NCBI RefSeq assembly: GCF_029360805.1
Contig: NZ_JARKNC010000008.1
Span: 496,001-560,000, forward strand
Reading direction: 5' to 3'
Source: Daejeonella sp. JGW-45
Lineage (GTDB): Bacteria; Bacteroidota; Bacteroidia; Sphingobacteriales; Sphingobacteriaceae
DNA length: 64,000 bases
The stretch's first letter is position 1. Each line of letters starts with the position of its first letter. The position numbers and the translations under genes were made by a program. Shown one piece after another: positions 16,255-25,562 of the stretch. The notes beneath the pieces are model-generated. The model ran no database searches. It was not told the DNA's origin and was given only the letters and a program-made list of their open reading frames with translations.

Positions 16255-18870
16255 ATGAATCTTAACAATTTCACAATCAAAGCACAGGAGGCCATACAAA
16301 AGGCTTCCGAAATAACTGCAGGCAATCAGCAGCAAGCTATTGAAACTGCACATATACTAAAAGGGTTGTTAACTGTCGACGAGAATGTTGTCAGTTACCT
16401 CCTTAAGAAGCTTAATGTTAATATAAACCGCGTTACTGAAATACTGGATGCTCAAATACAGAGCTTCCCCAAGGTTAGCGGCAGTGATATTTATCTCTCA
16501 TCGGGCGGCAACAGCGCACTGCAAAAAGCACAATCTTATCTCAAAGAATTTAAAGATGAGTTTGTATCCGTTGAGCATATCCTGATGGGGTTATTAACTA
16601 CAGGCGACAAGGTAAGCTCAATCTTAAAAGACGCGGGAGTAAACGAAAAAGACCTTAAGAAAGCCGTGCTGGAGTTGCGTGGAAACACCCGGGTAACGGA
16701 TCAGAACGCAGAGGCAACTTACAATGCGCTGAATAAATACGCCCGGAACCTGAACGAGTACGCTGAATCCGGCAAACTGGATCCGGTTATTGGCCGCGAC
16801 GAGGAGATCAGGCGGGTGATCCAGATCCTTTCGCGAAGGACAAAGAATAATCCGATCCTTATCGGTGAGCCTGGAGTAGGTAAAACTGCCATAGCTGAGG
16901 GAATTGCCTTCAGGATTATCCAGGGAGACGTGCCGGAAAACCTAAAATCAAAAACTGTTTACTCACTGGATATGGGTGCCCTGATCGCCGGAGCCAAGTA
17001 CAAGGGCGAGTTTGAAGAGCGTCTAAAGGCCGTAATTAAAGAAGTTACTCAAAGCGACGGGGAGATCGTTCTCTTCATTGACGAGATTCACACACTTGTA
17101 GGGGCCGGCGGTGGTGAGGGTGCGATGGACGCGGCAAACATTCTTAAGCCTGCGTTGGCAAGAGGAGAGCTGCGGGCTATCGGAGCCACCACGCTTAACG
17201 AGTACCAGAAATACTTTGAAAAAGACAAGGCCCTGGAACGCCGTTTCCAGAAAGTTTTGGTAGATGAACCAAGCACGCAGGACGCCATTTCGATTCTCCG
17301 CGGGTTAAAGGAGCGTTATGAAACGCATCACAAGGTCAGAATTAAAGACGAGGCGATCATTGCAGCGGTAGAACTGTCGCAAAGGTATATTTCAGACCGT
17401 TTCCTTCCTGATAAGGCCATAGACCTGATGGACGAAGCTGCATCTAAACTTCGTTTAGAGATGGATTCTGTACCAGAGGCTGTTGATGAGCTTAACCGTA
17501 AGATCATGCAGCTTGAGATCGAACGTGAGGCTATAAAGCGCGAGAACGACGAGAAAAAAGTGAATGAACTTTCAGAAGAGATCGCCAACTTATCAGGTGA
17601 GCGGGATTCATTTAAGGCCAGGTGGCAATCTGAAAAAGATCTCGTGGACTCGATCAACACTCAAAGCGAAATGATCGAAAATTATAAGCTTGAGGCTGAT
17701 CAGGCTGAGCGGGCTGGCGATTATGGCAAAGTAGCTGAGTTGCGTTACGGTAAGATCAAGGAAGCGCAGGATAAAACCGCAGAGCTTAAAAAGCAATTGG
17801 AAGAGACGCAGTCAGACAACCGGATGCTTAAAGAGGAAGTAACTTCAGACGATATTGCCGGGGTTGTGTCAAGATGGACGGGGATCCCGATCACCAAGAT
17901 GATCCAGAGTGAACGCGAGAAGCTTCTTCAAATGGAGAAGGAACTGCACAAACGCGTTGCTGGTCAGGATGAAGCTATTGAAGCCATCTCTGACGCAATC
18001 AGACGGTCAAGAGCGGGCCTGCAGGATAAACGCAAGCCCATCGGCTCATTTATCTTCCTGGGTACCACGGGCGTAGGCAAAACCGAACTTGCCAAAGCGC
18101 TTGCCGACTATCTCTTTAATGATGAGCACGCCATGATCAGAATTGATATGAGCGAGTACCAGGAACGGCATGCAGTTTCCAGGTTAATTGGTGCGCCTCC
18201 CGGATACGTTGGCTACGATGAGGGCGGACAATTAACAGAAGCCGTACGCAGAAAGCCGTATTCGGTTATTCTTCTCGATGAGATTGAAAAAGCCCATCCT
18301 GATGTATTCAATATCCTTCTTCAGGTTCTCGACGATGGAAGGCTGACTGACAATAAAGGCCGTGTGGTAGATTTCAAGAACACAATCATCATTATGACCT
18401 CTAATATTGGCTCGCATCTGATCCAGGAAAACTTCAAAGAACTGGATGAGTTAAACCGTGAGGGAATTATTGCTAAGACCAAGAGCGAGCTATTTGAATT
18501 GCTTAAGCAGACAATCCGCCCTGAGTTTTTAAACAGGATCGATGAACTCATCATGTTTACACCGCTAAACCGCGAAGAGTTAAGGGATATTGTATCGCTC
18601 CAGTTCAGAGGCGTGCAGGACACGTTAGCCGAAATGGGTATAGAGATAGAAGCATCCGAAGAGGCCCTTGACTGGCTTGCGCAGTTGGGCTATGATCCGC
18701 AATTCGGGGCGCGGCCACTGAAACGGGTTATCCAGAAACGAATTCTGAATGAACTTTCAAAAGACATTCTATCTGGCAAAGTGGACAAGGAAAGCAAGAT
18801 CAAACTGGATATGTTCGATAATCAGTTCGTCTTCCTTAACACTGATAAGACTACGGCAGAAGGCGAATAA
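16255..18870 (+). CDS. clpB: ATP-dependent disaggregase ClpB
   Basis: 871 residues, the usual size. Order: N-terminal double Clp repeat (1-150), NBD1 with Walker A GEPGVGKT (about 204-211) and [13 protein letters not shown], a coiled-coil middle domain (about 410-530, required for DnaK cooperation and diagnostic for ClpB over ClpA/C), and NBD2 with GTTGVGKTE and [11 protein letters not shown]. It pulls proteins out of aggregates with DnaK/DnaJ/GrpE. It is a single gene closed by a strong hairpin terminator. Confidence 0.97.
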   Translation: MNLNNFTIKAQEAIQKASEITAGNQQQAIETAHILKGLLTVDENVVSYLLKKLNVNINRVTEILDAQIQSFPKVSGSDIYLSSGGNSALQKAQSYLKEFKDEFVSVEHILMGLLTTGDKVSSILKDAGVNEKDLKKAVLELRGNTRVTDQNAEATYNALNKYARNLNEYAESGKLDPVIGRDEEIRRVIQILSRRTKNNPILIGEPGVGKTAIAEGIAFRIIQGDVPENLKSKTVYSLDMGALIAGAKYKGEFEERLKAVIKEVTQSDGEIVLFIDEIHTLVGAGGGEGAMDAANILKPALARGELRAIGATTLNEYQKYFEKDKALERRFQKVLVDEPSTQDAISILRGLKERYETHHKVRIKDEAIIAAVELSQRYISDRFLPDKAIDLMDEAASKLRLEMDSVPEAVDELNRKIMQLEIEREAIKRENDEKKVNELSEEIANLSGERDSFKARWQSEKDLVDSINTQSEMIENYKLEADQAERAGDYGKVAELRYGKIKEAQDKTAELKKQLEETQSDNRMLKEEVTSDDIAGVVSRWTGIPITKMIQSEREKLLQMEKELHKRVAGQDEAIEAISDAIRRSRAGLQDKRKPIGSFIFLGTTGVGKTELAKALADYLFNDEHAMIRIDMSEYQERHAVSRLIGAPPGYVGYDEGGQLTEAVRRKPYSVILLDEIEKAHPDVFNILLQVLDDGRLTDNKGRVVDFKNTIIIMTSNIGSHLIQENFKELDELNREGIIAKTKSELFELLKQTIRPEFLNRIDELIMFTPLNREELRDIVSLQFRGVQDTLAEMGIEIEASEEALDWLAQLGYDPQFGARPLKRVIQKRILNELSKDILSGKVDKESKIKLDMFDNQFVFLNTDKTTAEGE

Positions 18871-18900
18871 CCTTGCACTGCCGGAAAAATTGGCTAAATA

Positions 18901-18938
18901 AAAAAGCAGCTTTGACTGGTCAAAGCTGCTTTTTTATT
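18901..18938 (+). terminator. Rho-independent terminator of clpB
   Basis: A 12-bp stem AAGCAGCTTTGA / TCAAAGCTGCTT with a CTGG loop is followed by TTTTTATT. The A-run on the left side also allows function on the minus strand for a converging transcript. Confidence 0.85.
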
Positions 18939-18964
18939 AGGATGTGTTTTTAAAGTATGTGAAA

Positions 18965-19153
18965 TTAAGCCAATCTCACGTTAACAGCGCTCAGGCCTTT
19001 TTTGCCTTCTTCTACTTCGAATTCTACTTTATCATTTTGTCTTATATCCTGTTTAAGTCCACTTACGTGAACGAAGATTTCTTTGCCATCCTCTTGGGTG
19101 ATAAATCCGAATCCTTTAGACTCGTTGAAAAATTTTACTGTACCAGTTTCCAT
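18965..19153 (-). CDS. Cold-shock domain protein
   Basis: 62 residues, a single CSD. RNP1 is KGFGFI and RNP2 is EIFVHVS, the aromatic/basic patches that bind single-stranded RNA or DNA. It would act as an RNA chaperone in the cytosol. It converges on the clpB terminator. The AT-rich 160-nt upstream region (19154-19315) may hold a long leader, as in other csp genes, and a near-consensus CTAATTTG box, but no full promoter can be assigned. Confidence 0.93.
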   Translation of the reverse strand: METGTVKFFNESKGFGFITQEDGKEIFVHVSGLKQDIRQNDKVEFEVEEGKKGLSAVNVRLA

Positions 19154-19315
19154 TAAATTAATTGTTTAGTTACTAAAATAGTTTAAGTGTTTCTGCAAAT
19201 TAGTGATTTAATTGCAATAATTAAATATATAAAAATGATATTTATTATCTGATACCGATTTAGTTCCATGTCACTAAAACATAGATCTGCCGGTCTCTGT
19301 CACTGACTACCCGCC

Positions 19316-20392
19316 TCAATTACTTAAGCATTCATCAACGATACTTTGAAGTACCTTCTCCTTATTGAAGAACTCTGAAAGTAATTTAAACTGATTTATT
19401 GTCCGATCCAGGTTCTGTTCCGGATAAGCCACCGGATAATAAACACTTCCGTTCAGATAGTCGGCCAGAAATCTAAGTGCCTGCATATAGATCAGATACT
19501 TCCCTGAGAAGAGAATAAGATCTTTTTCAATTGGGGTCAGTATTGATCCCATCTCCTTCAAATACCCCTTAATGATTGCCTCGAAATACTCCTGCCTGAT
19601 GAATATCTTATCAGTGTCGGGTTCATTTTCAGAAAACGGACATAGATATGTACGCATCATATCGCCCAGGTCTGAAATGAATTTTCCAGCCATCAGCGTA
19701 TCCAGATCGATGACGCAAATACCCTCGTTGGTATCTTTGTCAAACAGCATATTACTGATCTTTGTATCATGGTGCATTACCCGGTCAGGAAATTCGGGAG
19801 AGTCTTTATATGAATTGAAATAGTCGACAATAAAACTATGCCTTAATGCCTGTTCAATTTGCACGGATGCTTTTGATCTAAGTTCAGCATGTGCGTTCTG
19901 CAGTGCTTCCTTAAACTGATCGTATCTGAGATTCAGGTCATGAAAACCCGGTATGCTGGGCTTTAGCAGTGAGGTTTCAAACCCGTCGAGCAGCTTACTG
20001 AGCCTTCCGAATTGCACTGCAGCTTCGAAGGCTTGACGCGGATCGTTCAGTGTTTCATATGCGATAGAATTAGGAATATACTTTGTCAGGCGCCAGTAAG
20101 TCTCGTCCACGAATGCCATCTCCTCCCCCCTAATCGTAGGGATACAGCTAACAAAAAGATATGACGGGTAATGGTCTTTGAGATATTTAGCGACCAAACG
20201 AACGTTCTCAGCAATTATCAGAGGCTCCCTGAAAACATTTTGATTAATACTTTGAAGGATAAGTCGGTCTGTTTCTCCAGCGATGGAGATGAGATAAGTA
20301 GAATTTATATGCCCTGTCCCGAACTTCTTCGAGGTAATCTCGTCGGCACTATAGCCGTATTCAGCTAATACTTTCTTTGTTACACTATTCAT
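19316..20392 (-). CDS. N-acetylhexosamine kinase-like phosphotransferase
   Basis: 358 residues of the aminoglycoside-phosphotransferase fold. The catalytic loop is HHDTKISN with Asp209, and the metal-binding segment is VIDLDTLMAG followed by DLGDMMRT. These, and the region LQSINQNVF, resemble the N-acetylhexosamine 1-kinase (NahK) branch rather than antibiotic kinases. NahK phosphorylates GlcNAc or GalNAc at C1. It is downstream of a DUF5690 membrane transporter by 53 nt on the same strand, which fits a sugar uptake-and-kinase pair. Some databases call this group mucin desulfatase; no sulfatase motif is seen. Confidence 0.75.
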   Translation of the reverse strand: MNSVTKKVLAEYGYSADEITSKKFGTGHINSTYLISIAGETDRLILQSINQNVFREPLIIAENVRLVAKYLKDHYPSYLFVSCIPTIRGEEMAFVDETYWRLTKYIPNSIAYETLNDPRQAFEAAVQFGRLSKLLDGFETSLLKPSIPGFHDLNLRYDQFKEALQNAHAELRSKASVQIEQALRHSFIVDYFNSYKDSPEFPDRVMHHDTKISNMLFDKDTNEGICVIDLDTLMAGKFISDLGDMMRTYLCPFSENEPDTDKIFIRQEYFEAIIKGYLKEMGSILTPIEKDLILFSGKYLIYMQALRFLADYLNGSVYYPVAYPEQNLDRTINQFKLLSEFFNKEKVLQSIVDECLSN

Positions 20393-20445
20393 TCAATAAA
20401 TTTCGGTGAATCTAAGAAACTTCGTTAATGTTATTCTAAAATAAG

Positions 20446-21735
20446 CTAAGCTGATTTGGGCTTCAATATAATTGCACGGTATTTATTCATGAAATAAATT
20501 GTGGAGAATATGGTTAATGCCAGTCCTGCTGCGGACAAAATCATTACGCTGTTGGAAAAGAACGTTACCCAGTTAAGCTTCACTTTAAATATTTCCTTAG
20601 TCATGAGCACCCCTACGCTGCCTGTATAACCGAAAGAATCTGCAAGATAAATCAGAAAACCGACATTCCCGGCATGCTTAAAAGTAGCAATAAGGCGATC
20701 GAAAAAGACAGAATTAAACGGAATATATACCATGTACAGCCCCAATCCCACAAGAGTCATCCACCAGAAGGGGGAAAGAAGCCCGACGATAAATATATAA
20801 GAAGAGAGACCCGCCATTATAAAACCGATCGATATAAAAAGATGTGATAACATAAAAGCTTTGAAACTGTCTTTAATGAGCACCATACTTCCCACCAGGA
20901 TAAGAACAACAATTGTGATTGGGATCTCGGTTTGGGCAAACAACTCGGGTTTATCAAAGAAGCCCATCTCCTTCCACATTTCAGCGCCAAAATTGTCGCG
21001 GATATCCCTGAAGATCGTGGCAAAACAATAGATAAGAATACATGCAATCAGGCCCGGCAGAAACAATTTAAGAAAGGCCCGTCTGTCTTCAGCGGCCATT
21101 GGTTCGCGATGAGTTCTGGCTGCAATGTCCTGCTGGTCGGGTTGAGGGATCTTTTCCATCATATAAACAAACACAAGCAGAGGCCCGGCGAAAACCAGTC
21201 CGGTGTAAAAAGGAACCCAAAACTCCGAAATCCCAAAAGTAACGAGGAGCCAGGCGCCAACAGTTTTAACAAAACCGGAAGCAAAAATAAAACTTACCGC
21301 AAGGGTTGCCCCGATGAAGTCGGTGCTGCGGCGCCCTTCTACATACGAAAAGACAACACCCCAGAGCATGCCTAAAGGAAAGCCGTTTATAAATAGAAAT
21401 GCAATATTATATGGTGGCGGGACCATCGCGAAAAACAACCAGCTTAACCAGGAAATGGCAGTAAGCAGGATTATGATCTTACCCCTGCCGCTTCGCTTTA
21501 ATTCTGATATATATTTAATGCCGTAAAACTTTGCGAGCATATAACCCAGCATCTGGCTCAACACAAGGATTGTCTTATAACTGTAACCGCCGATTAGGAT
21601 ACCGTCGAAAGTTGCTACAGTGAACGACTTTCTGAAACCGAAAACCATTGTGTAGGTTAGGAAAACTGTTATTGCTGAGTAAATACCAATTTGCAGACCC
21701 GTTCCTTTAATGTGTTTGGGATTAAATAGAATCAC
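20446..21735 (-). CDS. DUF5690 MFS-like membrane transporter
   Basis: 429 residues with about 12 hydrophobic segments and a central polar loop (about residues 195-215), the layout of a major-facilitator protein. It starts with GTG at 21735. DUF5690 is Bacteroidota-specific and uncharacterised. The next gene is the NahK-like kinase, so a HexNAc or other amino sugar is a candidate cargo (inference). Two inverted repeats lie just upstream (21756-21801). Confidence 0.8.
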   Translation of the reverse strand: MILFNPKHIKGTGLQIGIYSAITVFLTYTMVFGFRKSFTVATFDGILIGGYSYKTILVLSQMLGYMLAKFYGIKYISELKRSGRGKIIILLTAISWLSWLFFAMVPPPYNIAFLFINGFPLGMLWGVVFSYVEGRRSTDFIGATLAVSFIFASGFVKTVGAWLLVTFGISEFWVPFYTGLVFAGPLLVFVYMMEKIPQPDQQDIAARTHREPMAAEDRRAFLKLFLPGLIACILIYCFATIFRDIRDNFGAEMWKEMGFFDKPELFAQTEIPITIVVLILVGSMVLIKDSFKAFMLSHLFISIGFIMAGLSSYIFIVGLLSPFWWMTLVGLGLYMVYIPFNSVFFDRLIATFKHAGNVGFLIYLADSFGYTGSVGVLMTKEIFKVKLNWVTFFSNSVMILSAAGLALTIFSTIYFMNKYRAIILKPKSA

Positions 21736-21755
21736 GATACAGGTAATAGTTAAAC

Positions 21756-21801
21756 ATCAATCTCCATTGATTGAAAAAGGAAGGTAATAAACCTTTTTCA
21801 A
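21756..21801. promoter_or_regulatory. Two inverted repeats upstream of DUF5690/kinase pair
   Basis: ATCAAT-CTCC-ATTGAT (21756-21771) is joined to TTGAAAAAGG-N11-CCTTTTTCAA (21771-21801, 10-bp perfect arms). They lie 20-65 nt upstream of the GTG start. They lack a T-tract, so they look more like operator sites than a terminator. The rest of 21802-21916 shows no gene. Confidence 0.4.
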
Positions 21802-21916
21802 TTGTATCTCCTCAATGAGTTGTTCAAGCTCCAGAAAATAAAAGCCTATTCTTTATCTGCCTGTTTCTAAGCTCAATAGACTTGAAAGCACAGGATGAAG
21901 AAGCGCTCAGGCAAAA

Positions 21917-21956
21917 CAAAAAGGTTATTCCCCATGTTTGGAAAATAACCTTTTTG
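21917..21956 (-). terminator. Terminator downstream of 93-residue protein gene
   Basis: Stem CAAAAAGGTTATT / AATAACCTTTTTG (13 bp) with a 14-nt loop. Read on the minus strand, it ends in a T-rich tract (TTTTTGTTTTG). It lies 35 nt beyond the stop codon of the small gene and supports that gene as real. Confidence 0.7.
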
Positions 21957-21990
21957 ATCAGCCTGATGGAATCGTACCGGGTTCAGGTAT

Positions 21991-22272
21991 CTATTCATCC
22001 AGATCCTGCTCGTCTTTACGCTTGTTGGGATCAACCTCATTTGGAGCGTAGCTCCCGCCTTCATACTTCTGCTTCCCGAGCATGTGATTTTCTTCGTTTT
22101 CGCGAATACCGCGCACATTAGCTTCAGGAACCTTCGCGCGCTCAACCATTTCATGAAAGCTGCCTTTTGGTTCTCTCTCAATTCCGCCCGCCCCGCCCAG
22201 GGTTCCGTTATTATTTCTTGAATTATCAGAATTCTTTTCTGTAAATCCGCTTTTTCTGTCTTGTGTTGCCAT
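21991..22272 (-). CDS. Small hydrophilic protein, unknown function
   Basis: 93 residues rich in Glu, Lys, Asn and Gly, with no Cys, no signal and no hydrophobic core; probably disordered. A Gly-rich turn (GTLGGAGGIE) is in the middle. It resembles hydrophilin or stress-induced proteins in composition only. The frame was preferred over a longer overlapping minus-strand frame because it has an ATG, a -7-like TAAATTTA box with a TTTG upstream (region 22278-22305), and a terminator 35 nt after the stop. No family is recognised. Confidence 0.6.
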   Translation of the reverse strand: MATQDRKSGFTEKNSDNSRNNNGTLGGAGGIEREPKGSFHEMVERAKVPEANVRGIRENEENHMLGKQKYEGGSYAPNEVDPNKRKDEQDLDE

Positions 22273-22335
22273 GACGTTAAATTTATACTAATACAACACA
22301 CCAAAATCAGGATTGTTCAAAACACGTTCAGACAA

Positions 22336-22560
22336 CTATTGAGGTTTGGGACCTCTTTTGTAAATTATTAAGCCGTTAAGAAAATTTCGCAGGATCTGAT
22401 CACCACAGGGTTTGAAATTTTCGTGCTCTTTATTACGGAATATTGCTGCAAGTTCGGATTTAGTGATCGCAAAATCCACCAGCTTCAGTATTTCTATTAT
22501 TTCCTGGTCGTTAAGCTTCAGCGCTACCCGAAGCTTCTTCATGATATCATTATTGCTCAT
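22336..22560 (-). CDS. DUF1456 domain protein, single-repeat form
   Basis: 74 residues starting MSNNDIMKKLRVALKLND, characteristic of DUF1456 (E. coli YehS). YehS has two such repeats in about 155 residues; this one has one repeat and a basic tail (YKRGPKPQ). The function is unknown. It starts 3 nt after the helicase stop on the same strand, so it is translated with the RNA helicase, and a role with RNA is possible. Confidence 0.85.
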   Translation of the reverse strand: MSNNDIMKKLRVALKLNDQEIIEILKLVDFAITKSELAAIFRNKEHENFKPCGDQILRNFLNGLIIYKRGPKPQ

Positions 22561-22562
22561 AT

Positions 22563-23864
22563 TTATCTTGAAATTTCAATTTTAACTCGTCGGTTTTTGA
22601 TCTTCTCGTTACGGATGAGCTCTAATACCTTTTCAACCTTAGCTCTGCGTACTGCTGCATAAGAAGAAAAATCCTGCACTTCAATCAGCCCGAGCTCATC
22701 TTTCTGAAGCTTCCCCTTTTTCATTAAAAGTCCGACAATGTCAATTTTGTTTATTTTGTCTTTTTTCCCTGCTCCGATATATAGTGTAATCCAGGGTGTA
22801 TTAGCAGGAGTCTTTAAATTGAGCGACAGATTCCCAGGCTCCGCCTTACCCATTAAGAATGCAGGTTTCTCATCCTCAGTAAGAATTACATAGGCAGTCC
22901 CTGCCGCATTCATTCGGGCTGTCCGTCCGTTTCGGTGAAGGAAAGCTTCTTCGTTATGAGGTAACTGATAATGCACCACATTTTCTATCTCGGGAATATC
23001 CAGTCCGCGTGAGGCAAGGTCGGTGGTTATAAGAATCCTGTAACTGCCGTTTCTAAACTTCAATAAAGATTTTTCACGCTCGTCCTGCTCCATTCCCCCA
23101 TGAAAAACACCATGATCCAAGCCCATATCATGCAATACGTCACTAATACGGTCCACCGCCTCACGATGATTGCAGAAAACCAGGGTTGATCTGTCACCGA
23201 TAGTGCAAATCAGCGCGAACAGGCTTTCCAGTTTATCTGCGGCTTCAGAAATAATGTATTTGATCTTAAGATCTGGTATCACATTACTATCCTTCAGGAA
23301 ATTAACTTCAAGGGGATTCTCTATTCCGACAAACGAGGGCAGTTCCTCCATTCGGGTTGCTGAAGTAAGAATTCTACGTTTGAGATTTTTAAATCTGCTG
23401 ATTATGAAGTCCATATCTTCCTCGAATCCAAATTCCAGGGCCTTATCAAACTCATCTAATATAAGTACGTGAACGGACCCTGGAACAAAGTTTTCATGTT
23501 GAATATGATAGGCAATACGCCCGGGGGTGCCGATCAATACCGCAGGCGGTTGAATAAAATTATTCTTTTCTACTTTGACAGGATGACCTCCATAACAACA
23601 ATTCACTTTATACCCGGTACCCATAGCTCTGAAAACCTGCTCTATTTGTAAGGCTAATTCCCTCGATGGTACCAGGATCATAGCCTGCACACCTGGCTTA
23701 TCCGGATCGAGCAGGGAAAGAACCGGAAGCAAAAAAGCCAGTGTTTTGCCAGATCCTGTTGGAGAAAGAAGTACTACGTCACTCTTTAATGATGCCTTGA
23801 TAGCAGCACGCTGCATTTCGTTAAGAGCTGTGATTTTTAAATTCCCCAGTACTTTGTCTATCAT
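22563..23864 (-). CDS. DbpA-like DEAD-box RNA helicase with DEFD motif
   Basis: 433 residues. Q-motif region at the N-terminus, Walker A SPTGSGKT, motif Ia PSRELALQ, motif II LDEFD (137-140 as D-E-F-D rather than D-E-A-D), motif III SAT, and C-lobe motifs TDLASRGLD and HRNGRTAR. The last ~75 residues form the DbpA RNA-binding domain (LYIGAGKKDKI... VGLLMKKG), which in E. coli DbpA binds 23S rRNA hairpin 92. It likely works in large-subunit assembly. The downstream DUF1456 gene is coupled. Confidence 0.9.
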   Translation of the reverse strand: MIDKVLGNLKITALNEMQRAAIKASLKSDVVLLSPTGSGKTLAFLLPVLSLLDPDKPGVQAMILVPSRELALQIEQVFRAMGTGYKVNCCYGGHPVKVEKNNFIQPPAVLIGTPGRIAYHIQHENFVPGSVHVLILDEFDKALEFGFEEDMDFIISRFKNLKRRILTSATRMEELPSFVGIENPLEVNFLKDSNVIPDLKIKYIISEAADKLESLFALICTIGDRSTLVFCNHREAVDRISDVLHDMGLDHGVFHGGMEQDEREKSLLKFRNGSYRILITTDLASRGLDIPEIENVVHYQLPHNEEAFLHRNGRTARMNAAGTAYVILTEDEKPAFLMGKAEPGNLSLNLKTPANTPWITLYIGAGKKDKINKIDIVGLLMKKGKLQKDELGLIEVQDFSSYAAVRRAKVEKVLELIRNEKIKNRRVKIEISR

Positions 23865-24013
23865 GATGCAAAGGTAGTGCTTTCCGCGCGTGCCCTGCTA
23901 CGCTTATCATCACTAAAAAGTGGGCTTTTATTTTACGGCGACCAGTGTGAAGCAGGAATTTTCCTTATTTTCGCTGGAAGGAAAACAAACTCTCAATACT
24001 TACGTTTTCAAAC

Positions 24014-24895
24014 ATGATTAAGAAAATATTCCCTTTGTTTCTTCTTACAGGCACGCTTTATTTTGCTGCCTGCCAATCCAATTCTAAGTCGATAGTGTCT
24101 ACCGACAGCCTCAATGTTCAAACTTCTGGCGATACTTCTTCGCAGGATATTGCAGCCGATGAAAAAGTTGTGCAACAAAAAGGGGGTAAAATTGCCAGTG
24201 CCGCCGAGATACTCGCGAGGCCCCAGGTACCGATACTTTGTTACCACCAGATTAGAAACTGGACAGCCTCAGATGGGAAAGTTGGCAAAGATTATATTGT
24301 TCCGGTAGCGGAGTTTAAGTCGCAAATGAAAATGCTGGCAGATAGTGGCTACAATACTATCCTTCCGGACCAGCTTTATAATTATCTCGCATACGGGGCT
24401 AAATTACCTGAAAAGCCTATCATGCTTACGTTCGATGACACAAAGCTCGATCAATGGACGGTTGCAATTCCTGAGTTGAAAAAATATGGATTTAAAGGAG
24501 TGTTTTTCATCATGACTGTTTCTCTGGGCCGGCCCAACTATCTGAGTAAAGACCAGGTAAAACAGATGTCAGACGCGGGACACATTATAGGGTCTCATAC
24601 CTACGACCATCAGAACGTTAAGAAGTACCAGGGTGACGACTGGGTAACGCAAATTGAGAAGCCGACCAAGACTTTACAGGAAGTTACGGGTAAGGATATA
24701 AAATATTTTGCTTATCCGTTTGGACTTTGGAACAAGGAAGCCATCCCTGAATTAAAAAAGCGCGGATTTAGCTCGGCGTTTATTCTTGCCGAAAAGCGGG
24801 ACGAGAATGATCCGTTGTTTACAATTCGTAGAATTATTGCAAGCGGTTATTGGAACACGAAGACGCTCCATAACAGCATTGTAAAAAGTTTCTAA
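24014..24895 (+). CDS. Polysaccharide deacetylase lipoprotein
   Basis: 293 residues. A lipoprotein signal ends at Cys20 (YFAAC). After a Ser/Asp-rich tether (21-60) comes the NodB/CE4 fold: PILCYHQI, LTFDDTKLD (metal/catalytic Asp pair; Thr where FDDG has Gly) and SHTYDH (two metal His). CE4 enzymes remove N- or O-acetyl groups from polysaccharides such as peptidoglycan or poly-GlcNAc. The lipid anchor places it on the cell envelope. It is a single gene; no clear promoter box was found beyond TACGTTTT near the start. Confidence 0.87.
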   Translation: MIKKIFPLFLLTGTLYFAACQSNSKSIVSTDSLNVQTSGDTSSQDIAADEKVVQQKGGKIASAAEILARPQVPILCYHQIRNWTASDGKVGKDYIVPVAEFKSQMKMLADSGYNTILPDQLYNYLAYGAKLPEKPIMLTFDDTKLDQWTVAIPELKKYGFKGVFFIMTVSLGRPNYLSKDQVKQMSDAGHIIGSHTYDHQNVKKYQGDDWVTQIEKPTKTLQEVTGKDIKYFAYPFGLWNKEAIPELKKRGFSSAFILAEKRDENDPLFTIRRIIASGYWNTKTLHNSIVKSF

Positions 24896-24964
24896 GGGTA
24901 ACAATTTCATTTGTTAATATTAGGTAACTCTAATTCAGTTATATTAGTAAATAAAAAACCAGTT

Positions 24965-25477
24965 ATGAAAAGAATATTAATTTTAACCCTGATAGCAGGG
25001 CTTATTACCAGTTTTAATGTATCCGCTCAACAGGATAAAAGCAAAAGGCCAAGTCCTCCTGCTAAAGTTTCACAAACTCTGGCATCTGGTGCAGCTATTT
25101 CGATTGATTACAGTCAACCATCTCTTAAAGGCAGACCTTTGAGCCAATTGGCACCTGAAGGAAAAGTATGGCGTACCGGGGCAAATGAGGCGACAGTATT
25201 TGAAACCTCCAGGGATGTCAAAATTGAAGGAAAAACTCTCCCGGCAGGGAAGTACAGTGTTTATTCTATTCCTGGTGAAAAGGAGTGGACGATCATTTTC
25301 AATAAAACATGGAATCAATGGGGAACAGCACACAAAGCGGAGGATGACGTTTTACGGGTTAAGGTGAAGCCAGGTAAAGCGCCTAAATTTGCAGAAGTAA
25401 TGGCTTTCGACATCAATAAGGCGGGTAACGTCTCGCTTACATGGGCAGATACGCAGGTAGATTTTAAAGTACAATAG
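24965..25477 (+). CDS. DUF2911 secreted protein
   Basis: 170 residues from ATG 24965, chosen because MKRILILTLIAGLITSFNVSAQ is a clean Sec signal peptide; the upstream extension lacks one. The mature part has the DUF2911 core (VWRTGANEAT, LPAGKYSVYSIP, WTIIFNKTWNQWG). The family is common in Bacteroidota, periplasmic, beta-rich and of unknown function. A strong terminator follows. Confidence 0.9.
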   Translation: MKRILILTLIAGLITSFNVSAQQDKSKRPSPPAKVSQTLASGAAISIDYSQPSLKGRPLSQLAPEGKVWRTGANEATVFETSRDVKIEGKTLPAGKYSVYSIPGEKEWTIIFNKTWNQWGTAHKAEDDVLRVKVKPGKAPKFAEVMAFDINKAGNVSLTWADTQVDFKVQ

Positions 25478-25495
25478 AAAATTTTATTATATTAG

Positions 25496-25529
25496 AAGGG
25501 CTTAAGTTGATTACTTAAGCCCTTTTTTA
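25496..25529 (+). terminator. Terminator of the DUF2911 gene
   Basis: AAGGGCTTAAG / CTTAAGCCCTT, an 11-bp stem with a TTGATTA loop, followed by TTTTAT. The preceding AT-rich stretch also gives it bidirectional potential. Confidence 0.85.
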
Positions 25530-25561
25530 TTGCCTGAACTTTTTAAAACTCTTTAAACTTG
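25530..25561 (+). promoter_or_regulatory. Promoter of the alpha/beta hydrolase lipoprotein gene
   Basis: TTG (25530-25532) and TAAACTTG (25554-25561) with 21 nt between approximate the -33/-7 pair, one mismatch in the -7. The -7 ends 1 nt before the ATG at 25563, so the transcript would be almost leaderless. Confidence 0.4.
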
Positions 25562-25562
25562 T

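Noticed and set aside
21873-22304. Minus-strand frame of 143 codons overlapping the 93-residue gene
   Set aside because: Composition is irregular (many Trp, Cys, Arg), there is no promoter fit, it runs through the terminator hairpin, and it overlaps the better-supported ATG frame.
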